64,000 bases of DNA, from assembly GCF_000378405.1 (NCBI RefSeq), contig NZ_KB899637.1, positions 582,699 to 646,698 of the forward strand, given 5' to 3'. The notes under the pieces are model-generated. The model searched no databases. It was given only the letters and a program-made list of their open reading frames with translations, and was not told the DNA's origin. This document shows positions 15,744 to 25,121 of the stretch, in pieces (the first letter of the stretch is position 1; each line of letters starts with the position of its first letter). The stretch is from Succinimonas amylolytica DSM 2873. GTDB lineage: Bacteria > Pseudomonadota > Gammaproteobacteria > Enterobacterales > Succinivibrionaceae. The position numbers and the translations under genes were made by a program.

Positions 15744-18700
15744 TGGTTATTCTCCTTTATGTCGTCTTTAAAAATGTCCTCTGAATAATTGATGAGCTTA
15801 AGTGAACAGCGGTTGCCGCTTTCCGGTTTAACGGCAGTAACCCAGCAGAGTTGCAGTTCACCGATGGCAAAAAGCGGATATTCGAGAGACTTGCCAAACT
15901 CGCTGTCCCAATCAATATCCGGGTAGGTATCAAGATAAAGTGTATGGCTGTCATTACGGTAAAAGGTATATTCACCATAGGAGCCATCCTTTCTTGAGAT
16001 ATACACGATGCCTTCCCACACATCATCCGGTATCTCAATATCGGTGGTAACGGTCTGGCCGTTTATTCCGGTTATTCTTCCGGTGATGTTGGATAAGTTC
16101 TCATCAAGCATAAGTCCAACAAGGTCGTTAAACTGACAGTTGAGACCGTTAAGCTCGGTTTTGATTTCATAGGTAACTCTGGTATTTCTGAGATACCTGA
16201 GTCTCCTCATGCCAAGAGCTACAGCATGGTCATAGTCTGTTACTCCCCAGGCATCAAGCTGCTCCTGATTATCGGATTCAGGGTAGGAGGTAATGCGCTT
16301 ATTCCCGTCAGCATCAACATGGCAGTACACCGTTTCGGTCTTGTAGGTCTTAGGCGAGGTGAAATTTACCACCACCTCATCAACATCATCCTCCTTTGGC
16401 AGAGAACAGGTGATCACTGGACTTGAGGTCATATTGCTTTTGGTAAAAATCTGCGTTGGAGTTGCTCCCGCATAAAGCCTCTTAACCGATAAGGTATTGT
16501 CCCTTACCACCGGAACCGCAAATCCGCAGTTAAGAACATCCCTTAAACTTTCAAGTAATGTGCTGTCACTGTCGATAGAGCCGTTACATTCAAGTCCCTG
16601 AGAGCGCCAGAGCTCATCAAAATCCATCAGCGTATCGACATCAAGAATATTGCGGTATTTGGAGTTCCGCACGATGTACTGAACCACGGGAGCAATATCT
16701 CTTGTTTCCACCAGAGGCAGATTATCTGAATACCCGAGAGCAGGAAGTTTTCTTGTCCAGTAAGTGGCAAGCTGATTTTCGGAAAGCTCGGATAAGGTTT
16801 CGTTTCCTTTGAACCTGCAGATGAGTACCGTCATGTTGTCATATCGGTCAATGGTGCTGATTACGCTTTTAAGGCCTACCCATTTAATCTCCTCAAGAGC
16901 ACGGGTAGAGCCGTCCTCCTGGGAGGTTCTTAGAACCCTGAACTCATAATTTCCGGCGGTTGCAAGTTCGATTCTTACCGTTTCAGCAAGCTGGTCATTG
17001 GTGTTGTTGATCCAGGTTTTCTCAATCACGGTGTACGGCTCATTTGAACCTGCTCGGCGGTACTCAATTTGAATGCTGATAGAAAGCTTGTCGAACTCAC
17101 CATCATCGTTAAGCTTGCCGAGACCTCCCGGCATGGAGAAATCCAGCTCAAAGATTTTTGATTCAGCACCATACGGACATGCCCGGTAAGGTCCAACATA
17201 ACCGCCGTCACTTGCCTGACCGCTTACCAGAGTAAAAAGCACATGCTCCTGATTGACTCCGGTGGAATAAAAGCCATGCCAGTCTGAAATCTCACCGTAG
17301 CTGTCGTTAAGACGCTTAACCGTGTAGACACCGTTGATGTAATCAAGAATTTCATAAAGGCCGTTATCCTCATATGGATAATCCGCAGGCATCGGCTGAA
17401 ACACAGAGCCAGCCAGGTGATTTGCCGTAGCGGTTATTTTCGTGTAGGGCTGAGACGGAGTAACCTCCTCGGGGTATGCAGGAACAGTCAAATCTGAACT
17501 GTCGAACTTTAGCGTAACATTCTCACCGGACCTTATCACTTCGAGTATTTCACAGAGCGCCTCGGTGGTATTCGCCTCATCTTCGGTTACGGTTTTACCG
17601 CCGCTGCAGCCTGACGGAATGGTATCGTAGGTAATAGAAGTTACGGCAGAAAGAGTAACCTTCAAATAATCACCATTACGGGTAATTACCTCGGTCCCGG
17701 TTTCCTCGTCAACGCTGGTCTGAATTTCTGTGGCTCTTGCACGGAAAAACTCATCAGACTTAAATCCGTCAGTGCATTTCAGCGTGAGCGTAGTAATACC
17801 AGATGCGGCATCAGTTTCTGCTGCAACAATCTCAGTACCGACAAGACGTGTGTTTCCTGCTCCGCTTAACTCAAAGATTGTGCCGTTCGCCCATTTCAAA
17901 TCAAGGTTCTGTTTAATGTGTACCGTCTCAGTACCGCCACCGGAGCAACCACCGTAACCGATGCTGTATATCCTGTAGTTGCAGCCGCTGAAGGTATTGC
18001 CCTTAAACTCAAGATTCACACCGTTCATGGAGGAGGTGTCGATTTTACCCTGACCGCTTTTTAAGGTATGACCGCTCTGGGTAACCTCGGTTGATGAGTA
18101 CCAGCAGTACCAGGATTTGTCCTCCGGGGAATTTTCAGCGGTAATCTTTACTCCCGGTTCAATGACATAAGCGGAGCAACCCTTGAGTTCACTGATTGGC
18201 GTCTCGCCGATGTAGATGTCTGAGTGATCTGACTTGTAGTCATAATGCCCGATCCCTTGGCATAAAATCATGTCACAGAAAAGAGTATTGTTGCGGTAAA
18301 ACACATGACGGTCAGCGAGGTAATCAGGGAATCTCTTGAAGAAGCCAAAGTTCTCCGGGATGATTTCCATGAGCTTTACCTTATTGCCCTGGACATTTAC
18401 ATCATAGATGGAGTTTCCCTGTTTGGTGTTTTTCTGTTTATTCTTGCCGAGCTTATGCATACTCACCATGGCATAAACGGCACTCGCCACACCAATCACC
18501 ACGGAAATGATGGCAGCGATGGCAGTACCGGTTACACCGGGTTCGATGACGAATTTTAAGTGATCGCATTTCTGGATTAAGAGTGCAGGCCATTCAGTCT
18601 GTTCTACCTTTCTGCCGTTAACAAAGAGCGACAGATAAGGTTTCAGTTCAGGATTGTATGAAGCAATCTGTGAGTGGAGCAGTGAGGTCAAACTGCCGCT

Positions 18701-18769
18701 GTATTCCGGCAGTTCAAGCTGCTCGAGTACCTGGTTTAGGTCCTCTCTGGTTACAATTTCAAGTTTCAT
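15740..18769 (-). CDS. Tail tip / host specificity protein (TipJ, lambda gpJ-like)
   Basis: A 1009-aa protein at the end of the tail operon, where lambda J sits. The N-terminus has a ubiquitin-like segment (LSLFVNGRKVEQTEWPALL), then a hydrophobic helix (AAIISVVIGVASAVYAMVS, about residues 84-102), and large beta-rich domains follow. The C-terminal part holds the gpJ-like hub (LWRSQGLECNGSIDSDSTLL, then AGATPTQIFTKSNM). It contacts the host receptor and closes the tail tube. The NlpC and DUF1833 tail genes upstream support the assignment. The start overlaps the NlpC gene by 11 bp. Confidence 0.88.
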   Translation of the reverse strand: MKLEIVTREDLNQVLEQLELPEYSGSLTSLLHSQIASYNPELKPYLSLFVNGRKVEQTEWPALLIQKCDHLKFVIEPGVTGTAIAAIISVVIGVASAVYAMVSMHKLGKNKQKNTKQGNSIYDVNVQGNKVKLMEIIPENFGFFKRFPDYLADRHVFYRNNTLFCDMILCQGIGHYDYKSDHSDIYIGETPISELKGCSAYVIEPGVKITAENSPEDKSWYCWYSSTEVTQSGHTLKSGQGKIDTSSMNGVNLEFKGNTFSGCNYRIYSIGYGGCSGGGTETVHIKQNLDLKWANGTIFELSGAGNTRLVGTEIVAAETDAASGITTLTLKCTDGFKSDEFFRARATEIQTSVDEETGTEVITRNGDYLKVTLSAVTSITYDTIPSGCSGGKTVTEDEANTTEALCEILEVIRSGENVTLKFDSSDLTVPAYPEEVTPSQPYTKITATANHLAGSVFQPMPADYPYEDNGLYEILDYINGVYTVKRLNDSYGEISDWHGFYSTGVNQEHVLFTLVSGQASDGGYVGPYRACPYGAESKIFELDFSMPGGLGKLNDDGEFDKLSISIQIEYRRAGSNEPYTVIEKTWINNTNDQLAETVRIELATAGNYEFRVLRTSQEDGSTRALEEIKWVGLKSVISTIDRYDNMTVLICRFKGNETLSELSENQLATYWTRKLPALGYSDNLPLVETRDIAPVVQYIVRNSKYRNILDVDTLMDFDELWRSQGLECNGSIDSDSTLLESLRDVLNCGFAVPVVRDNTLSVKRLYAGATPTQIFTKSNMTSSPVITCSLPKEDDVDEVVVNFTSPKTYKTETVYCHVDADGNKRITSYPESDNQEQLDAWGVTDYDHAVALGMRRLRYLRNTRVTYEIKTELNGLNCQFNDLVGLMLDENLSNITGRITGINGQTVTTDIEIPDDVWEGIVYISRKDGSYGEYTFYRNDSHTLYLDTYPDIDWDSEFGKSLEYPLFAIGELQLCWVTAVKPESGNRCSLKLINYSEDIFKDDIKENNQ

Positions 18770-19154
18770 TTTTCCTCTTTGGAAGATTTGTATGTCTGTA
18801 GATCTTTGTTTCTACAAACTGCATTGATTTGATCTTTTCAACTCTGGCATGACGATTAAGACCGGTATGCAGCATTTCTCCTTTACCGAGATGTACCGCC
18901 ACATGAAAGATTTGGCCATGCCGGAAGAAGGCAATTACATCACCGAACTTCGCCTCGTCAGCAGTAATCTCCCGAAAGGAATTCCGGGAAGTTTCCTTCT
19001 CGTATCCGTCCTTAATGCAGAAATCTGTGTAGTCATCAAGCTCTATGCCAAGCTCCCGGCGGTAGAACTCGATGACAAGTCCCCAGCAGTCAAGGAATGG
19101 GTATTTTCTGCCGTTTGGTGTGTGTCTGATGAGAAGATAATGATTAAGCCACAT
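18759..19154 (-). CDS. Tail-associated NlpC/P60 peptidase (lambda gpK-like)
   Basis: From the ATG at 19154 the protein is 131 aa with the cysteine peptidase motif FLDCWGLVIEF (Cys23), then GDVIAFFRHGQIFHVAVHLG, which holds the catalytic His. It should cut cell-wall peptides during DNA entry, as tail-tip NlpC proteins do. The frame is open to 19205, but the motif spacing and the short overlap with the upstream gene favour the internal ATG. It sits between a DUF1833 protein and TipJ, the usual order. Confidence 0.82.
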   Translation of the reverse strand: MWLNHYLLIRHTPNGRKYPFLDCWGLVIEFYRRELGIELDDYTDFCIKDGYEKETSRNSFREITADEAKFGDVIAFFRHGQIFHVAVHLGKGEMLHTGLNRHARVEKIKSMQFVETKIYRHTNLPKRKNET

Positions 19155-19608
19155 ATTTAAGCCCCGGTGCATTTGATGCGGTATAGCGAAGGCGCGGAAA
19201 CTCAAGATTCAGCATGTCGCAGAAGGATGCGGTAAAGGTTGCTGATTCCCGGGTGATGCGCCCGCCGGTGATGGTTAAGGTGAGTTCCGAGAGCTTGTTG
19301 TGGCTCTCGTAATGCCACTGGGTAACGGTGATGTAGGTCGGCGTCTGAGCTTCAATAACCCGTTTCATGTATTCGTAGGCTTCACCGCTTACTCCGTCAA
19401 CACCGAAGGACAGATCTGAAAATCCGCTGTCAGACCTTTCCGGCATGGAGACAGTAAAGGCTGACTTCTTGTATTCGTCTCCCCAAAGTGTCAAATCCTC
19501 ATAACCAAGTACATAACGCAATGTGCCTATGGTTTCATTCTCTATGGTGAGAGTTACAACGGGGAGCCTGCCGCCACTCGCGTAGATTTCTTCAAGTGAA
19601 TAAAGCAT
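19144..19608 (-). CDS. Minor tail protein, DUF1833-like
   Basis: A 154-aa beta-rich protein (LPVVTLTIENETIGTLRYVL, and SFCDMLNLEFPRLRYT near the end). The sequence style and position, just before the NlpC peptidase, fit the DUF1833 tail family that acts at the tail tip like lambda gpL. No cysteine cluster of gpL type is present. Confidence 0.7.
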   Translation of the reverse strand: MLYSLEEIYASGGRLPVVTLTIENETIGTLRYVLGYEDLTLWGDEYKKSAFTVSMPERSDSGFSDLSFGVDGVSGEAYEYMKRVIEAQTPTYITVTQWHYESHNKLSELTLTITGGRITRESATFTASFCDMLNLEFPRLRYTASNAPGLKYVA

Positions 19609-19617
19609 AATGCCTCC

Positions 19618-20292
19618 TTAACTGAACCAGGATAGGTATTCCACCTCACTAGAATCAGGCTTAACCTTGATAATGCGGCCAGCCCAGTCATCGATTTCAT
19701 AGGAATAAAAGCTCCAGGTGGTATTGCCGTTGTTGTCGTTAAATTCCACATATCCGTCATACGGATAACCTTTGAGAAGATTCAGCTTAAAAACGTAATA
19801 GCCGAGTTTATTCTTTTTGAGCTTGATACCCGGCCACTCGTAATTGGTGTAATAGGCCACCCAGATATAGGCATAAAGATCATCCCAGCCTTCAGGGTCA
19901 ATCCATACTTCATCACCGCCAATACCGGGTTCTACATCAAGTCGGCACTGTACCGACCATAACGGACCATCGCTGTTAACGCAGTTAAGCGTGGTGGAGA
20001 GTTCTCCTTTCTGTATGCGGCAGAGCGATTCTGTACCGCCGTACTCGTTAAGAAGCTGCATATAGAACCAGTCCTGACCGTAGCTGATGTCGTTGCGGTA
20101 CCATGCCATGAATTCCTGATATTGACTCTGGGTAAACATGAAGGTAACTGAAAGCTCATGCGGTGTTCCGGTATTAACCAGTCTCTGCCTTACGTGGCCA
20201 TCTGCCATCTGGGTTCTGATGATGTTGGGTTTTATTTTGTAGCTGTAGCCTCTCTGCTGTGGAGGCGGCAGAGAGGAAGGATAATAGTTCAT
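19618..20292 (-). CDS. Minor tail protein (distal tail region)
   Basis: A 224-aa protein starting MNYYPSSLPPPQQRGYSYKI, a start shared by minor tail proteins encoded after tape measure genes (lambda gpM place). HELSVTFMFTQSQYQEFMAWY gives a beta-rich N-terminal domain. The C-terminal 90 residues are aromatic-rich and look like an added carbohydrate-binding or surface domain. Translation follows the tape measure remnant with a 3-bp gap. Confidence 0.65.
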   Translation of the reverse strand: MNYYPSSLPPPQQRGYSYKIKPNIIRTQMADGHVRQRLVNTGTPHELSVTFMFTQSQYQEFMAWYRNDISYGQDWFYMQLLNEYGGTESLCRIQKGELSTTLNCVNSDGPLWSVQCRLDVEPGIGGDEVWIDPEGWDDLYAYIWVAYYTNYEWPGIKLKKNKLGYYVFKLNLLKGYPYDGYVEFNDNNGNTTWSFYSYEIDDWAGRIIKVKPDSSEVEYLSWFS

Positions 20293-20295
20293 GAA

Positions 20296-21072
20296 TTAAC
20301 TCCCCATACGGTTGAGGTTGAAGGTATTCTGAATCGCCATGCTCATAGAGCCGCCATGCCGGATATCGGAAACAAATATGTCTACGATTCGGGTTTCGTC
20401 ATCATCACGGGTTTCTACGGTTCCTGCTTTCTCGGTACTCTCGTAAAGATTCACGATGACACCGCCACCATAACCGGAGGAGCCATTAACGGCAGAACGG
20501 GCAAGCTCCGCTGTTTCCTTTCGTGAGGTGATAGACATCGGTCCCTGAACGAGTTCCGGTCCGTATTCCCCCACAATACCCCATTCACCAGCTTTGAGCT
20601 GTCCGCCTTTATCATGCATAGATACAGAGGTAAGTTGGGAAATAGCTGATGTGGTGGTTGCCATGGCAGAGGCATAATTGGCGAGTTTCTGAGGCCAGGT
20701 AACCGCTGACGGATCATTTAAAGCAGCAATCCATGCTTTTATCGCGTCCATGGTGGCACTGGCTACTGCAAAACTTTTCTGAACCGCAAACAGAGCACGA
20801 TAGGCACCGGAGGATTCATCCATGCTGTCGGTAAGACTTGCAAAGGCATCGGAGATGTCCAGAGTGGCATCAGCCATTTTCTCGTAGGGCTCGGTCATCT
20901 TTTTAAGTTCATCAGCCTGTTTACGCTGCTTTACCGTGGTGCTGTCAGAGGTGTATTTATCCATGAGCTGAGTGCGGCTCTGCTGATAGGCTTCCTCGGA
21001 AATAAGCTGGTCGTTGTGGAACTGCTCCAGGAGTTCAAGCTTTCTGCCGTAACCTTCCTGAATACGCAGAAT
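20296..21072 (-). pseudogene. Tape measure protein, C-terminal part after a stop codon
   Basis: This reading frame continues directly in phase from the TAA at 21073-21075 that ends the main tape measure frame. The first 36 codons (ILRIQEGYGRKLELLEQF and onward) extend the coiled-coil pattern of the upstream part, and the next ATG is at 20964. The region ends with MHDKGGQLKAGEWGIVGEYG, typical of tape measure C-termini. Without the stop the protein would be about 905 aa. The part may be made from the ATG at 20964, by stop read-through, or not at all. Confidence 0.75.
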
Positions 21073-23013
21073 TTACTCTTCCTCGGGATTAAGTGAACGC
21101 AGAAAGTCCTGTGCTTCTTTCTCGATTTCTGCCCTCTGGGTCTGATAGTCCTGCTCGATGATGAGGAGTGCATTATTCTTCTCAATTTCAGAGATTTGAG
21201 CATTCTCGGCAATAACCGCATTAAGCTCCTGAAGCTTTTTGATGTGTTCACGCTCGAGCCTTTCAAGGTCGCTCTTTGACTTCATGTCGAGTTCAAGAAT
21301 CTGCTCGTAATAAGGCGTCCAGGTATCACGAGCCTCGGCAGATTTGGAGAGAGCACCGCCGGAGCTTTTACCTTTGCCGGAGTCCTTATTTGCGCCAATC
21401 TTTAAGCCTTCATCAGACTGGGTGCCTTCACCCACAGGTTTATTCTGGTACTTTTCAGCGATGCGCTTACGCTCAGCGGCAATACGGTTCTGAGACTCGG
21501 TGATGTCCTTTTCAATTCCGGCAATGGTAGCCTTGTAGATTTTTGCAGTTTCCTCTGCTTCTCTTTTGGTTCGCTCTCTGGCAAAATCAAAGCCTTCCGA
21601 GAAGGTTCCTCCGGAAAGAGAAGTTCCGATACCTTCACCAATGGCATTGAGGTAGCCGATAGTGTTATCCCAGAGTTCTCCGACTTTCTGACTAAGCTCA
21701 AGAAGACCAATCTGGGCAAACTGAAAAAAGTTTGAAAAGAAGAGCTTCCAGCTCCCGGTACCGTCCTTCATCTCAACACCGATAAGCTCAAGGGTGTCAC
21801 TGAAAAAGTCCTTCACACCTTCCCATGCGGTGCGTATTCCTTCAAAGGTCTCTTTTACCGTTTTGGCAAGATTGTGGAACCACTCAATTACCGCAGGATC
21901 ATCCAGCCATTCAGAAATTCCGTTCAGGGTATTGGCAAGAAAGTCATTACCCATAATGATGAGTTCTCCGAAACCGCCGTTTGACTGCATGAGTCTGGTG
22001 CAGAAAGTCCCCCAGGCATTATCCAGTCTTCCGGTGGCGGCAGATACAGTGTTGAGTTTAGCTTCCAGTACGCCATCAAAGTTGTTCTTTGCCAAATCAG
22101 AGAGATAGGAATCCAGAGCCTTGCTGTTCTTTTCAATCTCGGTGGTGGAGCCTTTGTAGGTTAAGGAGATGGTGTCACCATTGTCCTTTGCGGTGATGCC
22201 AAACTGCCTGAGAGCCTTGGTAGAGCCCTGGGAGAAAGCAATAACCGCATCAGTTAAGGTGTTGATGTCTCTTCCGGTGCCATGAGCAATGGTGGCGTAG
22301 GTCTTAAGCTGCTCATTTGAGTTGGTAAGTCCGTTATTGCCTAAATCCACAAAGGCTTTAGCGAGTTTGTCAGTAGCGGTAGCAGTCTCGTCCTCAAGAC
22401 CGTTAAGGCTCCAGAAGGTTTTCTGAGCAGTTTCCAAATCACCAACCAGTGGAGTCAGTCTTGCCGACATATCCTCGTAAACCCGTGAGGCTTCAAGTCC
22501 GGTGGAGATTATGCTCTTAAAACCGTCCACGATTTCAGAGGCAAACTTAATGGCAAAGCCTGTCATCAGCATTTTCCAGCCGGAGGCGTTTTTCTGCAGA
22601 ACTCCGGTCTGATTGTCCACGGCTTTGGTGACCTTTTTGATTTCAGCTTCCTGCTCCTGCATGATCTTCTTCTGCTCGGCAAGCGTGGTATTGGCATCCT
22701 TCTGTTGAGAGTTCTGGGTTTCAAGAGCCTTGCTGATTTCCTTTGTAACCTTGCTCTGCTTCGCACCGAGGTCGGTTACGGTTTTAGTCTGAGCTTCAAT
22801 TGAATCCGTTACGGTCTTAACGCTCTCATCAAGTCCGTGAATGGCGGCATTGGTAGCCTCTGCCTGTTTTGCGGATGCATCAAAGTTTGCTCCTATAGCC
22901 GCAGCCGAGGAGGAAACAGCGTCCTTCATGGCCGTCATCTCTTCGGCAATTTTGCTGAGTGAGTCAGTCAGAGCAGACGTGTCGGCAGAAAGCCTGATGG
23001 TGCTGTCGTTCAT
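21073..23013 (-). CDS. Tape measure protein, N-terminal 646 aa (interrupted gene)
   Basis: The longest tail gene product, which sets tail length. It has long coiled coils (residues about 10-130 and 540-646) and a central hydrophobic membrane-like part, with LAKAFVDLGNNGLTNSNEQL in the middle as in other tape measure proteins. It follows the frameshifted chaperone genes, as in lambda G/T and H. The reading frame ends in NPEEE then TAA at 21073-21075, and the same frame goes on after it, so a nonsense mutation has split the gene. A truncated tape measure should block normal tail assembly. Confidence 0.85.
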   Translation of the reverse strand: MNDSTIRLSADTSALTDSLSKIAEEMTAMKDAVSSSAAAIGANFDASAKQAEATNAAIHGLDESVKTVTDSIEAQTKTVTDLGAKQSKVTKEISKALETQNSQQKDANTTLAEQKKIMQEQEAEIKKVTKAVDNQTGVLQKNASGWKMLMTGFAIKFASEIVDGFKSIISTGLEASRVYEDMSARLTPLVGDLETAQKTFWSLNGLEDETATATDKLAKAFVDLGNNGLTNSNEQLKTYATIAHGTGRDINTLTDAVIAFSQGSTKALRQFGITAKDNGDTISLTYKGSTTEIEKNSKALDSYLSDLAKNNFDGVLEAKLNTVSAATGRLDNAWGTFCTRLMQSNGGFGELIIMGNDFLANTLNGISEWLDDPAVIEWFHNLAKTVKETFEGIRTAWEGVKDFFSDTLELIGVEMKDGTGSWKLFFSNFFQFAQIGLLELSQKVGELWDNTIGYLNAIGEGIGTSLSGGTFSEGFDFARERTKREAEETAKIYKATIAGIEKDITESQNRIAAERKRIAEKYQNKPVGEGTQSDEGLKIGANKDSGKGKSSGGALSKSAEARDTWTPYYEQILELDMKSKSDLERLEREHIKKLQELNAVIAENAQISEIEKNNALLIIEQDYQTQRAEIEKEAQDFLRSLNPEEE

Positions 23014-23252
23014 TTTGATCTCCTCTGTGAATTCATCATTCGCTTAAACTTCTCAATCTCCCCGGCACAATCGCATTCAGTCATACCGCTTTGGTACCTT
23101 TCATGGGGATGTGCCTCATAGTATTCCTCCTGAAAAACCACCGACCAGTAGTTGAACTCGGTGGTGGGGTACTCAAGAACTTCTGAGATTGGGCGGTGAA
23201 GCTCCCGGGCAATTCTCACCGCCAGTCTGAATACAAAACTGCCCCGGATTAG
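23010..23252 (-). CDS. Tail assembly chaperone extension (gpT-like), made by -1 frameshift
   Basis: Coded in the -1 frame relative to the gpG-like gene and joined to it at the slippery site 23252-23258. The extension starts LIRGSFVFRLAVRIARELHR and runs to the stop at 23010, about 80 residues. A separate start is also possible (GTG at 23219, 69 aa), but no good ribosome binding site is seen. In lambda the fused G-T protein recruits the tape measure protein during tail assembly; gene order here is the same, and the tape measure gene starts 4 bp before the end of this frame. Confidence 0.75.
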   Translation of the reverse strand, partial: LIRGSFVFRLAVRIARELHRPISEVLEYPTTEFNYWSVVFQEEYYEAHPHERYQSGMTECDCAGEIEKFKRMMNSQRRSK

Positions 23253-23554
23253 TTTTTTAAGTGTGTCTCACCAGTGATGTTAAGAGCCGAGAAGGCATTA
23301 ACGAGCTGGAGCAGTACCTTATTCGGCACGGATTCCATAAAGGCATTAAAGTCATCCGGCTTTTCGGTGAGGTTACCGTCAGCATCACAGAGAGATGCGT
23401 GCATCATCTTAAGGCCCCGAAGCTGTAAATCCTTCTCGCCTTCAAAGTCGAGACGCGCCTTGCCTGAAAGTTCACGCAGGTAAAAGTCCACACCGTCAAC
23501 GGTTACCTTGCTGACTTTGAATTTCAGCCCCTTGATTTGATCTAAATAAGACAT
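23249..23554 (-). CDS. Tail assembly chaperone (gpG-like)
   Basis: A 101-aa protein between the tail tube and tape measure genes, the standard place of the chaperone. It holds VDGVDFYLRELSGKARLDFE and ALNITGETHLKN at its end. Such proteins coat the tape measure with help from a small fraction of -1 frameshift product. The slippery site A AAA AAC spans the last sense codons. The stop at 23249-23251 is followed at once by the overlapping gpT-like frame. Confidence 0.8.
   Translation of the reverse strand: MSYLDQIKGLKFKVSKVTVDGVDFYLRELSGKARLDFEGEKDLQLRGLKMMHASLCDADGNLTEKPDDFNAFMESVPNKVLLQLVNAFSALNITGETHLKN
23252..23258 (-). promoter_or_regulatory. Slippery heptamer A AAA AAC (programmed -1 frameshift)
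   Basis: On the minus strand the gpG-like frame reads TTA AAA AAC TAA, so A AAA AAC lies just before the stop in the right phase. It is one of the strongest known -1 slippery sequences. After slipping, the frame continues for 80 codons into the gpT-like part. Confidence 0.8.
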
Positions 23555-23556
23555 GG

Positions 23557-24048
23557 TTATTCTCCTTCGTTATCAGTAGTTTGAGTCTGTTCAGCCACAT
23601 CGGCATTTGACCACACAACATCAGATGCCTGTCTGCCAGAAACCTTAAGCTGCATAAAGCCGTCAGCAGAGCCGGACATAATCTGATAGCCGAGAAGCTT
23701 CAAATCGTAGGTAGCTCTGGTGCCGTTCGGCCACTGATGACGAATTCGGACAGTCTGTTGTGCCTCGGCGGCAGCAATGAGAGCCTGCTGGTCAGCGTCA
23801 TCATCGTAGTAATAGATGGTGAGTTCCTTTTCAGCAGAATCCTTCAAACCACCGCAGTAAACCTTTCTGTCATCATCGATGGTGGTGCATTCCACGGATT
23901 CGGCAATGTCACCGATATCCCCAAGCTCTTGAGCGCCTTTAAGCGGCAACCAGGTAACTCCATCATCGGTTGAGAACTGGGAATGAGTACCTCCGAGAAG
24001 TACCGGCTCCTTTGCCTTGTAATCGTAAAGCTGTGTATGTTTAGCCAT
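23557..24048 (-). CDS. Major tail tube protein
   Basis: A 163-aa beta-rich protein with no signal, lying between the head-tail genes and the chaperone, where lambda V sits. Features are LLGGTHSQFSTDDGVTWLPL, CTTIDDDRKVYCGGL and IRHQWPNGTRATYDLKLLG, a pattern shared by lambdoid tail tube subunits. A short Gln/Thr-rich tail ends the protein. It polymerises around the tape measure. Confidence 0.75.
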   Translation of the reverse strand: MAKHTQLYDYKAKEPVLLGGTHSQFSTDDGVTWLPLKGAQELGDIGDIAESVECTTIDDDRKVYCGGLKDSAEKELTIYYYDDDADQQALIAAAEAQQTVRIRHQWPNGTRATYDLKLLGYQIMSGSADGFMQLKVSGRQASDVVWSNADVAEQTQTTDNEGE

Positions 24049-24060
24049 TTCTGTTTTCTC

Positions 24061-24750
24061 CTATTTCAATAAATCGGCCATAGAGGTTTCAACCTGCTGA
24101 ACCACAATGGCCACTGCGTTTTGATCTACCCTGCGTTGTATCGCTTCAATAAAATGACGGGCAGATATGCCCTTAACCTTGCCGCCATGCTGACTGGCTT
24201 TTTTCGTAGTTTTTGCCTTAACCGCAGCAAGCTTTTTTGTATTCCTTTCCATCATAGCCTGATACCGCTCCCGCTGTTTCTGCGTTTTGGCAGATGCGAG
24301 ATAAAGGCGAGCCTTGTTGATGGCAATTTGATATTTGTTGGCAATAAGCTGCTGAATTACCCTGTTGCCTTCAAGACTTGAGCCTTTACCGACAGTGTGA
24401 TCACGGGTACCGGCATTAAGCCAGTGATTGAGAGTCTTTGGTGGAATGTGAGGCTTTTTGCCTTCCTTGCCACCTTTGACCTTACTCACCGGCAGAAAGT
24501 GTATGTACGAGATAATGCGGTTTGGGTCTGAACGTACTCTTGCTGACTTGATGCCGGATACGGATTTACGGTAAATGCCGGTATGGGCTTTAAAGTGAGT
24601 GCTGATGTAACCTGTGAGTTCTTCCCTTGCTCCTGTTTCCTTAAGAGCCTCCTTCAGAATCACACGGCTGATTTTGGTCTGAAGTTTTGCTGGCAGACCT
24701 TTGAGCTTTTCTGCAAGAACATCAGCACCGGAGGTATCTGCTTTAATCAT
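24061..24750 (-). CDS. HK97 gp10-like tail completion/head-tail protein
   Basis: A 229-aa basic protein with an HK97-gp10-like core (LKGLPAKLQTKISRVILKEA, then YRKSVSGIKSARV) and a Lys-rich C-terminal region of about 90 residues (KTQKQRERYQAMMERNTKKL) that makes it longer than usual gp10 proteins. It is the last joining gene before the tail tube. The 4-bp overlap with the upstream gene suggests coupled translation. Confidence 0.65.
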   Translation of the reverse strand: MIKADTSGADVLAEKLKGLPAKLQTKISRVILKEALKETGAREELTGYISTHFKAHTGIYRKSVSGIKSARVRSDPNRIISYIHFLPVSKVKGGKEGKKPHIPPKTLNHWLNAGTRDHTVGKGSSLEGNRVIQQLIANKYQIAINKARLYLASAKTQKQRERYQAMMERNTKKLAAVKAKTTKKASQHGGKVKGISARHFIEAIQRRVDQNAVAIVVQQVETSMADLLK

Positions 24751-25121
24751 CGTTCAACAAACTCCATACTTACCGCATTGCCCCAGAATCCAACCTCGGG
24801 GTCGTACTCTGTTGGTGTTATGCTGTTTACAATGATGAGCCGAAAATCCTCCGAGTATTTACCGTCAGTGGCAGCCACCAGCCGGTCCGTAATGGCATCA
24901 CAGGTGTCAGCACTTACAAACGAGAAGATAAATATCTCAAAGCCATGGCGCACATCATGGGCATCGCCGTCAACGGTTCTGCCGGAGAACTCGGTAGCCT
25001 GTCTGGTTATCAGCGAGGCAGTTTTAACGTTATTCGGAACAATGTCAAAGTAGGCTTTCTGCCCGGTGATGTCCTCCACCAGAGCCTTAACCTTTGCTTT
25101 CATTTCACTGATTGAAATCAT
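24747..25121 (-). CDS. Head-tail joining/tail terminator protein
   Basis: A 124-aa protein of alpha/beta pattern (ADTCDAITDRLVAATDGKYS) in the place of tail terminator or completion proteins (DUF3168/gpU-like), between the adaptor and gp10. Assignment rests on position and size. It overlaps both neighbours by 4 bp, as in a compact late operon. Confidence 0.55.
   Translation of the reverse strand: MISISEMKAKVKALVEDITGQKAYFDIVPNNVKTASLITRQATEFSGRTVDGDAHDVRHGFEIFIFSFVSADTCDAITDRLVAATDGKYSEDFRLIIVNSITPTEYDPEVGFWGNAVSMEFVER

Noticed and set aside
20931..21266. Alternative-frame gene at the tape measure break
   Set aside because: The stretch is explained by the in-phase continuation of the tape measure frame; the other frame gives a Ser/Arg-rich translation without family features.
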